Shown here in pieces: positions 15,638 through 23,870 of a stretch of DNA of 48,130 nt. Below the pieces are notes generated by a model, which did not search any database, was not told where the DNA came from, and saw nothing but the letters and a program-made list of their open reading frames with translations. Numbering within the stretch: position 1 is the stretch's first letter; each line of letters opens with the position of its first letter. The position numbers and the translations under genes are program-made. The DNA lies in contig JAFGHA010000113.1 of NCBI GenBank assembly GCA_016930275.1, positions 1 through 48,130 on the forward strand, in the 5' to 3' direction. The DNA is from Chitinispirillaceae bacterium (lineage in GTDB: Bacteria; Fibrobacterota; Chitinivibrionia; Chitinivibrionales; Chitinispirillaceae).

Positions 15638-17532
15638 AAAAGACCGTATCTCTTACCGATCAGCTTCTGCGGATCATCCTTTCCGTGACACTTGTTTCCA
15701 CCTTTCTCGCCTTCTCATTCAGCATTATCTACGACTTCAGGTCGTCACTTACCGATCTGCGTACCACCATGCATTTCACCGCACGCCAGATTGCCGACAA
15801 CCTGAAATCACCGTTACTCTTTCGTGATCACAGCGGAGCCCAGGATCTCATTTCCTCCTTTGAATCCATTCCCACCGTCCTTTCGGCACGGGTATTCGAC
15901 AGTAACGATACACTGTTCGCCATTTATATAAAAGATCCTTCCGTCAACCCTCCGCCATCATTGCAGCCGCAGAAAGAAACCGCTTTCTTCACTGGAAAGG
16001 AATTACATATTTCAGTTCCCATCCTGCAGGAAGGACGTCCGTTCGGTCACTTCGACCTTCATGTTTCAACCGGACCAATCATCAGAAAACTCCTCATCAA
16101 CGCCGGTATCTTTATGGCGGTTTTTCTGGTGATCATGGGGATATCCTACGTGGTTGCCCTGCGGTTGCAGCGGGTCATCTCCGGGCCGATTCTCCAGCTT
16201 AAAAATCTCGCGGAGCATATCACCCGGGAATCCGATTACACCACCCGCATACCGCATACCTGCGATAATGAAATCGGAGAACTTCAACAGAGTCTCGATA
16301 CCATGGTCCGGCAGCTCGACAAAAACATTCTTTCTCTCCGAACCGAAATCGATGACCGTATCCGGCTGCAGCACGAAGCGCAACACCTGCGGACCTACCT
16401 CAAGAACATCATCGATTCCATATCATCGGTCATAATCGCGGTCAATGAAGAAGGACTCGTGCAGCAGCTCAATCTCGAAGCGCTGAAATTTCTCGGCGGA
16501 GATGAATCATCATACCTTCTTCATGAAGCCGCCAGTGTGATTCCCGTCTTCAAAGGACGTGAAGAGTTCCTCCGTTCATGCATCAACGACAACAAACCCG
16601 ATTCATTTTTCGTCGTATACAATCACCCTGTGGAAACACCGCAACGGTTTCTCAATGTCTTGCTGTTTCCTCTTTCCCAGCGCGAACGTGAGGGTATGGT
16701 ACTGGTCATCGACGACATCACCGAAAAAACACATATGGAAACCATGATGATGCAGAGTGAAAAGATGCTTTCACTCGGGGGGCTGGCGGCCGGAATGGCA
16801 CATGAAATCAACAATCCTCTGGGAATTATCAGCCAGGGCATCCAGAACATACTCTCCCATCTTCAGCCTGACCGGCAGCGCAACAGAGAAGCTGCCGCCG
16901 ATGTCGGTATCGATGCGGAGCAACTGTACCGGTACCTCGAAAACAGGAAAGTAATTTCATACCTTAACGGCATGCACCACGCCTCGAAACGGGCAAGCGA
17001 AATAATAACGAATATGCTGCAGTTCAGCCGTATGCAGCCGCATTCAAAAATCAGAATAAGGATAAACGAACTGATTGACCAGACCATCGAACTTGCCCGG
17101 AACGAATATGAACTGAAAAAGAAATATGAATTCAAAACAGTCACCATCATCAGAAACTACGACAAAAAGCTGCCGACACTCTACTGTAACGCCACTGAAA
17201 TTCAGCAGGTACTGCTTAACCTGCTGAAAAATGCCGCCTACGCATTGCATGAAAAAAAAGCTGACGGGTTTACCCCTGAGATTACTCTGACCACCACCAG
17301 TATTGACGGTCAGATAAAAATTGAAGTGGCGGACAACGGCCCCGGTATCCCCGAATCGATCAGCAAACGTATTCTCGAACCGTTTTTCACCACCAAAGAG
17401 GTCGGCGTCGGTACCGGGCTGGGACTTTCCGTTTCCTTTTTCATTATTACGAAGAATCACGGTGGGACACTTACCTTCAAATCGGAGAAAAATCAGGGGA
17501 CCAGTTTCACCATTCTTCTGCCGATCAACTGA
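15634..17532 (+). CDS. membrane sensor histidine kinase (CHASE8-like/HAMP/PAS)
   Basis: A 632-residue inner-membrane kinase starting at GTG 15634, which overlaps the YfiR-like stop codon (GTGA) and has GGGGGA just upstream. Domain order: transmembrane helix (about 10-35); periplasmic sensor of about 110 residues containing the CHASE8-style SPLLFRDHSGAQDLI; second helix (about 150-178); HAMP (VISGPILQLKNLAEHI); PAS-like segment; dimerisation H-box GMAHEINNPLGII (His390); and ATPase domain (NLLKNAAYAL, DNGPGIPES, GTGLGLSVSF). It may pass phosphate to the receiver of the hybrid protein encoded at 13482. Its sensor probably contacts the YfiR-like protein; both links are inferred from gene order. 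Confidence 0.92.
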   Translation: MKKTVSLTDQLLRIILSVTLVSTFLAFSFSIIYDFRSSLTDLRTTMHFTARQIADNLKSPLLFRDHSGAQDLISSFESIPTVLSARVFDSNDTLFAIYIKDPSVNPPPSLQPQKETAFFTGKELHISVPILQEGRPFGHFDLHVSTGPIIRKLLINAGIFMAVFLVIMGISYVVALRLQRVISGPILQLKNLAEHITRESDYTTRIPHTCDNEIGELQQSLDTMVRQLDKNILSLRTEIDDRIRLQHEAQHLRTYLKNIIDSISSVIIAVNEEGLVQQLNLEALKFLGGDESSYLLHEAASVIPVFKGREEFLRSCINDNKPDSFFVVYNHPVETPQRFLNVLLFPLSQREREGMVLVIDDITEKTHMETMMMQSEKMLSLGGLAAGMAHEINNPLGIISQGIQNILSHLQPDRQRNREAAADVGIDAEQLYRYLENRKVISYLNGMHHASKRASEIITNMLQFSRMQPHSKIRIRINELIDQTIELARNEYELKKKYEFKTVTIIRNYDKKLPTLYCNATEIQQVLLNLLKNAAYALHEKKADGFTPEITLTTTSIDGQIKIEVADNGPGIPESISKRILEPFFTTKEVGVGTGLGLSVSFFIITKNHGGTLTFKSEKNQGTSFTILLPIN

Positions 17533-17574
17533 AACGACCGGCCTCTCCCCCTGACCTGACCAATCCCCCTCCGG

Positions 17575-18606
17575 TTACCGCCACGCTTCGCCTGCCCGCC
17601 GATAGAGGTTTTCATAGTGCTGTGCGACGATACGTGTATCATAGGCGGATGCGGTCCGGATTCCCTCTGACGCAAGCTTCATGCGTAAACGTTCATCCCC
17701 CAGCAACCTGTTCACGGATGCACCCAGCATCGTGGGGGAACAGAGAATCCCGTCCCGTTCGTGGTGGACGAGCTGATTGCTCCCCGGATTTGACGTCGCG
17801 ACCACCGCGGTACCGCATGCCATCGCTTCGATAACCGGAACCCCGAATCCTTCATACGAGCTGGGCAGACAGAGCGCCCAGCTTTCACGGTACAATGCGA
17901 TCAGCTCTTCCTCGCTGCACCTCCCCGCATACCGTATGCCGTTCCCGCTGCAGGGAACCGGCCCCACCACGGTAAGTACCGTATCGGGAAACGCCGGAAG
18001 AATTTCCGAAGAAAAAGCGTCAAGAAGCAGTCCTCCCCGTTTGCGGCTGTTGAAATCGCCCAGAAACAAAAGGGAGGGATATCCCGTTTTACGGTTGGAA
18101 GGACAGTACCGGTCGAGCGGCACGCAACAGGGGATGTGTACCTTTACCAGAGGCAGCGACCGCTGTGTCGTTTCCGAGATCGCCGCAAGTGTTCCTTTTT
18201 TCAGACACGATACCCATTCGAGCAGATGAAAAAACGCCTGGTAGCAGCGACGCCCCACGGTTCCCGCATGCAGGGCCTCATTGAGTGCCGAACCGTAAAA
18301 GGTCCTCACTCTGCGCGAAGATCCCCTGCAGAGATAGTCATCACCGTGAAAATGAATGATATCGAATCCTGTTTTGTCAACGCCACGGAACAGCAGCGCC
18401 GGAAGGAATTTACCGTACCAGCCGGAAGTACTACGGGAAGGCAGTGTCACACACCGGTACAAAGCTCCTTCAACCGGGGGACTCAAGGTAAAAACGGTAA
18501 CCGTATGTTTCCCGGCGGTAAGCGCTTCCGCCAACCGGTGTACCTGCACCGATACCCCATTGGGCTCATCTGAAGGAAGTTGCTTCGAGAAAAAGGCGAT
18601 ATTCAT
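17575..18606 (-). CDS. glycosyltransferase, GT4 (GT-B) type
   Basis: A 343-residue cytosolic glycosyltransferase. The N-terminal half has the GT-B opening MNIAFFSKQLPSDEPNGVSVQVHRLAEAL. The C-terminal half has the GT4 nucleotide-sugar site with the E-x7-E pattern in SYEGFGVPVIEAMACGTAVV, followed by the DGILCSP segment. It should transfer a sugar from a nucleotide donor to a surface glycan or lipid acceptor, but neither is predictable. It lies 87 bp downstream of the GT2 gene on the same strand, forming a two-gene glycan set, and converges with the sensor kinase gene. Confidence 0.9.
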   Translation of the reverse strand: MNIAFFSKQLPSDEPNGVSVQVHRLAEALTAGKHTVTVFTLSPPVEGALYRCVTLPSRSTSGWYGKFLPALLFRGVDKTGFDIIHFHGDDYLCRGSSRRVRTFYGSALNEALHAGTVGRRCYQAFFHLLEWVSCLKKGTLAAISETTQRSLPLVKVHIPCCVPLDRYCPSNRKTGYPSLLFLGDFNSRKRGGLLLDAFSSEILPAFPDTVLTVVGPVPCSGNGIRYAGRCSEEELIALYRESWALCLPSSYEGFGVPVIEAMACGTAVVATSNPGSNQLVHHERDGILCSPTMLGASVNRLLGDERLRMKLASEGIRTASAYDTRIVAQHYENLYRRAGEAWR

Positions 18607-18693
18607 GTACTGGTAGTATACATCGGTGAAACTGTATTGTCATTACCTCATCAGCCCGAAAATCTGGTAACCGCTTTTAAAATCGGGATGCCA

Positions 18694-19653
18694 TCATATG
18701 CTTCGACTCCCGACCGGGTTTCCGATCGTCAGGCAGCCGTATACCAGCGCCGCAAAAACTATCAGCGGTGCAAGCACCATCTGCAGCGCTTCGAGCAACC
18801 ACTTCTGCAGTGATAACGGGTGCACACCACTCCGGCGAATCCCGAAAAACAATGCCACCCCTATTTCCGCAGCTCCCACTGCCGCACCGAATCGCCGTTT
18901 CCGACCGACGGCCAGAAAAAAGAGCAGATGGAGCAGGAGCATGATTGCCTGCGTGGGCGGCAACGGTATTCCAAACATAGCCCGGTACCGCATTGGATGC
19001 TTCCGGAAAAGAAGCGGGTCAAAACGGCGGTTCCAGCAGTTTTTCAACAGGTCCCATTTTTCCCAGTGCCGGAACCGGTGCGTAACCTTGATGTCACGAT
19101 GGTAATCGATCCGATATCCCCGCTCCATAAGCGTGAACGCCAGATCGATATCCTCCCGTTGCACCGTAAACCGTTCATCAAACCCTCCGACCATTCTAAA
19201 CGCTTCAGTCCTGATGAACATATTGTTGGTACGGAAGCCCCGCTTTTCAAGACGGCGGTACTCCCTTGTTGACTGAGGAGAATGCCCGGGAGTCGTTTCG
19301 ATTCGGGTGTACCCTTCAACGGCTGCGACAGCGGGATGAGCGGCAAGCCAGGACACACCGTTTTCCACCCAGTCTTCCGCGGCGATACAGTCGTCATCGA
19401 TGAATGCAACCACCGGGGCTCTCGCGATGGAAACACCGAGATTTCTTTTTTTGCTGATGCTGCTGTCGGGAGTATAAATAAAATGCAGCTGGGGATAGTT
19501 CTTCTGCAGCTCTCCGTTCGGATAGTCGGTCACGATCAGCAGTTCGGATGAAAAACCAACCTGTCGCTGCTGCAGCAGTGAACGAAGGAGACCGGGAGCC
19601 ATTGTCGGGCGATGGGACGCTACCACCACAGAAACTGCGGGTTTCTTTTCCAT
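18694..19653 (-). CDS. glycosyltransferase family 2, membrane-anchored
   Basis: About 319 residues. The GT-A domain starts with PAVSVVVASHRP, has the Asp triad in AFIDDDCIAAEDW (metal/nucleotide site) and a catalytic-type EDIDLAF preceded by GGFDERF. The C-terminal third holds hydrophobic segments (TQAIMLLLHLLFFLAVG; LEALQMVLAPLIVFAALVYG), so the enzyme is membrane-bound. Two in-frame ATGs (19662 and 19653) are possible; I prefer 19653 because it has GGGA close upstream, but it is uncertain. Acceptor unknown. It is the first gene of the two-gene minus-strand operon. Confidence 0.88.
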   Translation of the reverse strand: MEKKPAVSVVVASHRPTMAPGLLRSLLQQRQVGFSSELLIVTDYPNGELQKNYPQLHFIYTPDSSISKKRNLGVSIARAPVVAFIDDDCIAAEDWVENGVSWLAAHPAVAAVEGYTRIETTPGHSPQSTREYRRLEKRGFRTNNMFIRTEAFRMVGGFDERFTVQREDIDLAFTLMERGYRIDYHRDIKVTHRFRHWEKWDLLKNCWNRRFDPLLFRKHPMRYRAMFGIPLPPTQAIMLLLHLLFFLAVGRKRRFGAAVGAAEIGVALFFGIRRSGVHPLSLQKWLLEALQMVLAPLIVFAALVYGCLTIGNPVGSRSI

Positions 19654-19846
19654 AGTTCCCATAATACATAAAAATCCTCTGAATATTCAACCCGAAACTC
19701 TTTCCGATCAGCCGGTACAACCTTCCGGAATCGGATTCTGGAAAACCGTTTTAAAACTGCTGCACACATGCAACGGTATTTGTATATATTTAAGGCTTTG
19801 AATGCGACAGAAACAAAGTGATCTGTTTTATCGGAAGGAGCAGTCA

Positions 19847-20473
19847 ATGAAGCGCTTAACTACTATTTCAGTATGCATTGCAGTCGTTCTGCTGTTATCG
19901 GGTTCCACCATTTTCGCGGCAAAGGCACCTCCCAAACCCGACATGAGCCTCACGCTTGAAGACGGACGTGAAGTCATACTCAAATCCGACAGCACCTGGA
20001 ATTTCGCGGAGTTTTCATTCATCCAGGAAGATTTCGACGATATATATATGGATCTGACCGATGGCCGCATTATCTGCCTGAAAAATGATAATACCTGGAA
20101 ATTCGTCAGCAAGCGGCCTCCTAAAAGGAAACTTGAGTTCGAAAAATTACCCACCGTCAATGCAACCGCAACGGCGACGCACGGTACTCTTGACCAGGCG
20201 GTACAGCAGGCCCGTAAACAGGTTTTCGACCGTGCCGCTACGAGGCTTATTCCCTACGCTAAAAAATCAAAAATGACGAAAAAATATCTTGTCGCCTGCA
20301 TTATCGACGAAGTGGGCGAAGAGGGTGCCGAGGTCTCCTATAAAAAGGGGTGGACTGCTACGGCGAAACTCAATCTTTCCAAAGTTCAGGTAAACAAGAT
20401 ACTCGACTGTGTTCTGGTACAGGTCGAGGCGGGCACCGGAACCGAAGCGGAAAAACCTGCCGCCAAGCAGTAG
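19847..20473 (+). CDS. secreted protein with two DGR-LK-D-TW repeats, function unknown
   Basis: A 208-residue protein with a clear Sec signal peptide (ISVCIAVVLLLSGSTIFA, cleavage about residue 25) and a strong Shine-Dalgarno GGAAGGAG (19833-19840) six bases before ATG. Residues 35-53 and 69-86 are two copies of one short motif, L-x-DGR-x4-LK-x-D-x-TW-x-F. The C-terminal 100 residues (about 100-195; a T-rich start, then QAVQQARKQVFDRAATRL) look like a separate domain. I do not recognise the family. The repeats resemble small SH3-like or beta-hairpin units seen in secreted proteins of unknown function. A terminator follows at 20515. Confidence 0.8.
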   Translation: MKRLTTISVCIAVVLLLSGSTIFAAKAPPKPDMSLTLEDGREVILKSDSTWNFAEFSFIQEDFDDIYMDLTDGRIICLKNDNTWKFVSKRPPKRKLEFEKLPTVNATATATHGTLDQAVQQARKQVFDRAATRLIPYAKKSKMTKKYLVACIIDEVGEEGAEVSYKKGWTATAKLNLSKVQVNKILDCVLVQVEAGTGTEAEKPAAKQ

Positions 20474-20514
20474 GGCGATATGCCATCAGCAAAACGGCAA
20501 CTGTTTCTCAGCGG

Positions 20515-20545
20515 GGCCTTCCGTGCGACCGGGAGGCCTTTTCTC
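20515..20545 (+). terminator. Rho-independent terminator after the 19847 gene
   Basis: Stem GGCCTTCC (20515-20522) pairs with GGGAGGCC (20531-20538) through one U-G wobble; the loop has eight bases and TTTTCT follows. It lies 41 bp after the stop codon. Confidence 0.8.
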
Positions 20546-20623
20546 TAAAGTGATTGTCGCAGGAATTACGGAAATGCGACTTCTGCAGGATGCTTCCGGA
20601 AAAACACATTATTCCTCCTGCCG

Positions 20624-21394
20624 TCACTTTAACCGGCGATGCACACTGGTCCGCAGTTCGAAGGTAATCAGCGATACCGTATCCGGAACGGTAATCGGAA
20701 TGGGCGTATAATTGGAACGCCAGATTTTCTCTGAAGGAAACGTGACCGTACTGCGACAGAGCAGCAGATATTCTCCGGGCGGAGCATAGAGACGCACGCT
20801 GTTTTCCGCCAGAAGCAGCGCCCGTGTTCCACGACCGGTGGCTTTATTGATCAGATTGATCTCGTAGGTGTAATTCTTGCTGCTTTTAAGCACCAGCAGC
20901 GAGATTTTGTGCCGGTAATTCCCCGACGCCAGTGCAATGTGCGAAGGATCCGCCGCCACATTGGGGGCAAAAAAGGTCTTATTCCACTCGACAAGATACG
21001 CTTCAGGGTTGAGGGCGGTAAATACCGGGTCGGAAATGGTGTTATCACGCCGGTCATCTCCTTCACATCGGGTCATGCCGGCAAGAGTCGCAAGATAGTC
21101 ATCGCGGGCTTTTGCAGCCGGCCGGTTTATCCAGATGAAATATTTTTCCACCTCTTTTTTAAGTGCCGCGGGAGACAGTATTTTTGAACGGTTGATATCG
21201 GGGAGTTCGATGGACGGAGCGATTTCGAACAGTGCCGCGGTATAAAGAGAATGTGCCTGCTGCAGATCTCCGGAAAGCTCAAACTGCTTCGCGCTTCTGA
21301 GGGTCGGAACCCTGCGATGCGAAATGAAAAACGAGACCGCCCCCGCGAATGCGGCGAGTACAAAGATGATGAGCAGATTGTTTTTTTTTATCAT
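20624..21394 (-). CDS. membrane-anchored protein of unknown function
   Basis: A 256-residue protein. One N-terminal membrane segment (LLIIFVLAAFAGAVSFFI, about 6-24) is followed by a short TPR-like helix pair (SAKQFELSGDLQQAHSLYTAAL) and then a region rich in beta strands (about 150-256) ending in FELRTSVHRRLK. The start is ATG 21394, seven bases after GGAG; GTG at 21400 is in frame but too close to the Shine-Dalgarno sequence. I recognise no family. It converges with the 19847 gene and is divergent from glgB. It may be periplasmic and tethered to the inner membrane. Confidence 0.75.
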   Translation of the reverse strand: MIKKNNLLIIFVLAAFAGAVSFFISHRRVPTLRSAKQFELSGDLQQAHSLYTAALFEIAPSIELPDINRSKILSPAALKKEVEKYFIWINRPAAKARDDYLATLAGMTRCEGDDRRDNTISDPVFTALNPEAYLVEWNKTFFAPNVAADPSHIALASGNYRHKISLLVLKSSKNYTYEINLINKATGRGTRALLLAENSVRLYAPPGEYLLLCRSTVTFPSEKIWRSNYTPIPITVPDTVSLITFELRTSVHRRLK

Positions 21395-21655
21395 CGGCAC
21401 ACTCCTTGTGTTACAATCATTGAAAGTTTCTTCTCTGAAAAAACGGTGCCAAAGTCATATGCTGATGAGGAGTCATACGCAATAAACGTATCGGTTTCCG
21501 ATTGCTATTTCACCCTGCGGTCTTAAAATACAACAGGTTCCTGAAAAATCGATATTCTTGCTGTTTTTTATTCAGGACTGGTACACCAGCCTGAAAATGC
21601 CGTACAGCTGAAACTATATTTGAAATACTATCAATTCACCCTGGAGGCAATGCGC

Positions 21656-23596
21656 ATGAAAGCGAAGGTTTCGGCAGGTAAAAGTAAAAAAACAGTGAAT
21701 ACCAGCTTTTCCCTGTTCAGCGATTACGATATTTACCTGTTTCGTGAAGGCAACCACTTTCATCTTTATGAAAAACTCGGCGCACACCCGGTCACCATCG
21801 ATGGAGTGAACGGCACCTATTTCGCCGTATGGGCACCCAATGCCCGATGCGTAACGGTAGTGGGGGATTTCAACGAATGGAATTGTTCAACCCATGGACT
21901 TGCAGCCCGCTGGGACAGTTCGGGCATCTGGGAAGGTTTTATTCCGGGAGTGGGCAAGGGAATGTACTACAAATTCCACGTGGAATCGAATGCCAATGGT
22001 TACCAGGCGGATCGCGGTGACCCGTTCGCGTTATACTGGGAAGTAGCCCCGAAAACCTCTCCGATCGTATGGGACCTCACCTACGACTGGAGCGATGCAG
22101 AATGGATGAGCGTCCGTGGTAAACACAACCGGATCGATGCACCGTGGTCAATTTACGAAGTACATCTCGGATCATGGCGTCGCTCGGGCAGCGGCGAGTT
22201 CCTGACCTATCGGGAAATCGCTCCGGAACTTGCCGAATATGCGAAAGGTATGGGATATACCCATGTTGAGTTCCTCCCGGTGATGGAGCACCCTTTTTAC
22301 GGTTCATGGGGATACCAGACCACCGGGTATTTTGCCCCGACAAGCAGATACGGTTCGCCGCAGGACTTCATGTATCTTGTCGACTATCTGCACCAGCAGG
22401 GGATCGGCGTCATTCTCGACTGGGTTCCTTCCCATTTTCCCGGCGACGAACACGGCCTTGCGTATTACGACGGTACCTGTATTTACGAACATGCCGATCC
22501 CAAAAAGGGATTCCATCCCGACTGGAAGAGTTACATCTTCAATTACGGCCGGCATGAGGTACAGGCGTTTCTGCTCAGCAGCGCACTGTTCTGGCTGCAC
22601 CACTACCATATTGACGCTCTGCGTGTCGACGCTGTGGCATCGATGCTCTACCTCGATTATTCCCGACATGACGGGGAATGGATTCCGAACTGCTTCGGCG
22701 GACGGGAAAACCTTGAAGCGATCGCGTTTCTCAAACGATTCAACGAGGAAGTGTACAAGGAATTTCCCGATGTTCAGACGATTGCCGAAGAATCGACCGC
22801 CTGGCCGATGGTCTCGCGTCCCACCTATGTTGGGGGCCTGGGATTCGGCATGAAATGGAACATGGGATGGATGCACGATACCCTCACCTACATGGAAAAA
22901 AATCCGGTACACCGCAAGTATCACCATCATGAACTCACGTTCAGCATGCTCTACGCGTTCTCGGAAAATTACGTACTTCCGCTTTCCCACGACGAAGTGG
23001 TGCACGGAAAGGGATCGCTTGTCAATAAAATGCCGGGCGACGACTGGCAGCGTATGGCCAACCTGCGCCTTATCATTGCCTACCAGTTCTTTCATCCCGG
23101 GAAAAAGCTTTTCTTCATGGGAGGCGAATTCGCACAGTGGAGCGAGTGGTCACACGATCACAGCCTCGACTGGCACCTCACCCAGTGGGACCGCCACACC
23201 GGCATTCAGCTGCTGGTAAGCGACTGTAACCACCTCTACACCTCGATACCCGCATTGCACGAACTCGACTGCGATCCGATGGGTTTTGAATGGATCGACT
23301 GCAACGACTGGGAGCACAGTATTCTCACCTTTATCCGTAAAGGTTCCGATCCGAAAGATCTGATACTGGTGGCGTGCAATTTCACGCCCGTCCCCCGACA
23401 GGCATACCGGGTCGGAGTATCGCATGCCGGCTACTGGAAAGAGATCTGCAACAGTGATGCGGTGGAATACGGGGGCGGTGGTATCGGAAACGAGGGAGGC
23501 GTTACCACACAGGAACAACCGTGGCACGGGCGCGACCGTTCACTGCTGATTACACTTCCTCCGCTGGCGGCGGTTGCGTTGAGATATCAGCCGTAG
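21656..23596 (+). CDS. glgB: 1,4-alpha-glucan branching enzyme GlgB
   Basis: Glycogen branching enzyme, GH13, 646 residues: it cleaves an alpha-1,4 chain and rejoins it through an alpha-1,6 link. An N-terminal CBM48-type module (FAVWAPNARCVTVVGDFNEWN) precedes the catalytic barrel with the GH13 regions DWVPSHF, ALRVDAVASML (nucleophile Asp325), TIAEEST (acid/base Glu378) and LSHDEVVHG. A C-terminal beta domain ends the protein. Length is near the short-form GlgB norm. ATG 21656 lies eight bases after GGAGG; ATG 21650 is too close to it. No other glycogen gene is adjacent. A strong terminator follows. Confidence 0.96.
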   Translation: MKAKVSAGKSKKTVNTSFSLFSDYDIYLFREGNHFHLYEKLGAHPVTIDGVNGTYFAVWAPNARCVTVVGDFNEWNCSTHGLAARWDSSGIWEGFIPGVGKGMYYKFHVESNANGYQADRGDPFALYWEVAPKTSPIVWDLTYDWSDAEWMSVRGKHNRIDAPWSIYEVHLGSWRRSGSGEFLTYREIAPELAEYAKGMGYTHVEFLPVMEHPFYGSWGYQTTGYFAPTSRYGSPQDFMYLVDYLHQQGIGVILDWVPSHFPGDEHGLAYYDGTCIYEHADPKKGFHPDWKSYIFNYGRHEVQAFLLSSALFWLHHYHIDALRVDAVASMLYLDYSRHDGEWIPNCFGGRENLEAIAFLKRFNEEVYKEFPDVQTIAEESTAWPMVSRPTYVGGLGFGMKWNMGWMHDTLTYMEKNPVHRKYHHHELTFSMLYAFSENYVLPLSHDEVVHGKGSLVNKMPGDDWQRMANLRLIIAYQFFHPGKKLFFMGGEFAQWSEWSHDHSLDWHLTQWDRHTGIQLLVSDCNHLYTSIPALHELDCDPMGFEWIDCNDWEHSILTFIRKGSDPKDLILVACNFTPVPRQAYRVGVSHAGYWKEICNSDAVEYGGGGIGNEGGVTTQEQPWHGRDRSLLITLPPLAAVALRYQP

Positions 23597-23630
23597 TAAT
23601 CGATCGTATGCCGGTTCCCGAAATGACGCA

Positions 23631-23659
23631 AGGCGCCTTATGGAAGGCGCCTATTTTTT
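23631..23659 (+). terminator. glgB terminator
   Basis: Perfect nine-pair stem AGGCGCCTT (23631-23639)/AAGGCGCCT (23644-23652), loop ATGG, then A and six T. The right arm overlaps the stop codon of the convergent small membrane protein gene. Confidence 0.93.
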
Positions 23660-23860
23660 CTTCGAGAACAGTTTGATACGGATGTGTTTCTTGCCGAGGA
23701 AAAACCCGATCAATGCCCCGAACAACGTACCGAACACCCGGTTGATAACAAGCCGAAATGTCCCGAAACCCAGTGAGAACACCATTTTCACCAGTGAAAA
23801 TACCAGTCCGAGAATCCCGGAAACCAGCCGGAACGGCAACGATACAATTTTACCGATCAT
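23651..23860 (-). CDS. small glycine-rich membrane protein, 69 aa
   Basis: The product is almost entirely hydrophobic, with spaced glycines (LVSGILGLVFSLVKMVFSLGF and RVFGTLFGALIGFFLG), and ends in a basic tail, KKHIRIKLFSKKK. It should form one or two membrane helices or an amphipathic hairpin with a positive cytosolic end. GAGGAG five bases before the ATG makes translation convincing. It starts 10 bp after the CHASE2 cyclase stop, so the two are co-transcribed. No family recognised; a membrane partner of the cyclase is only a possibility. Confidence 0.75.
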   Translation of the reverse strand: MIGKIVSLPFRLVSGILGLVFSLVKMVFSLGFGTFRLVINRVFGTLFGALIGFFLGKKHIRIKLFSKKK

Positions 23861-23870
23861 AATAACTCCT

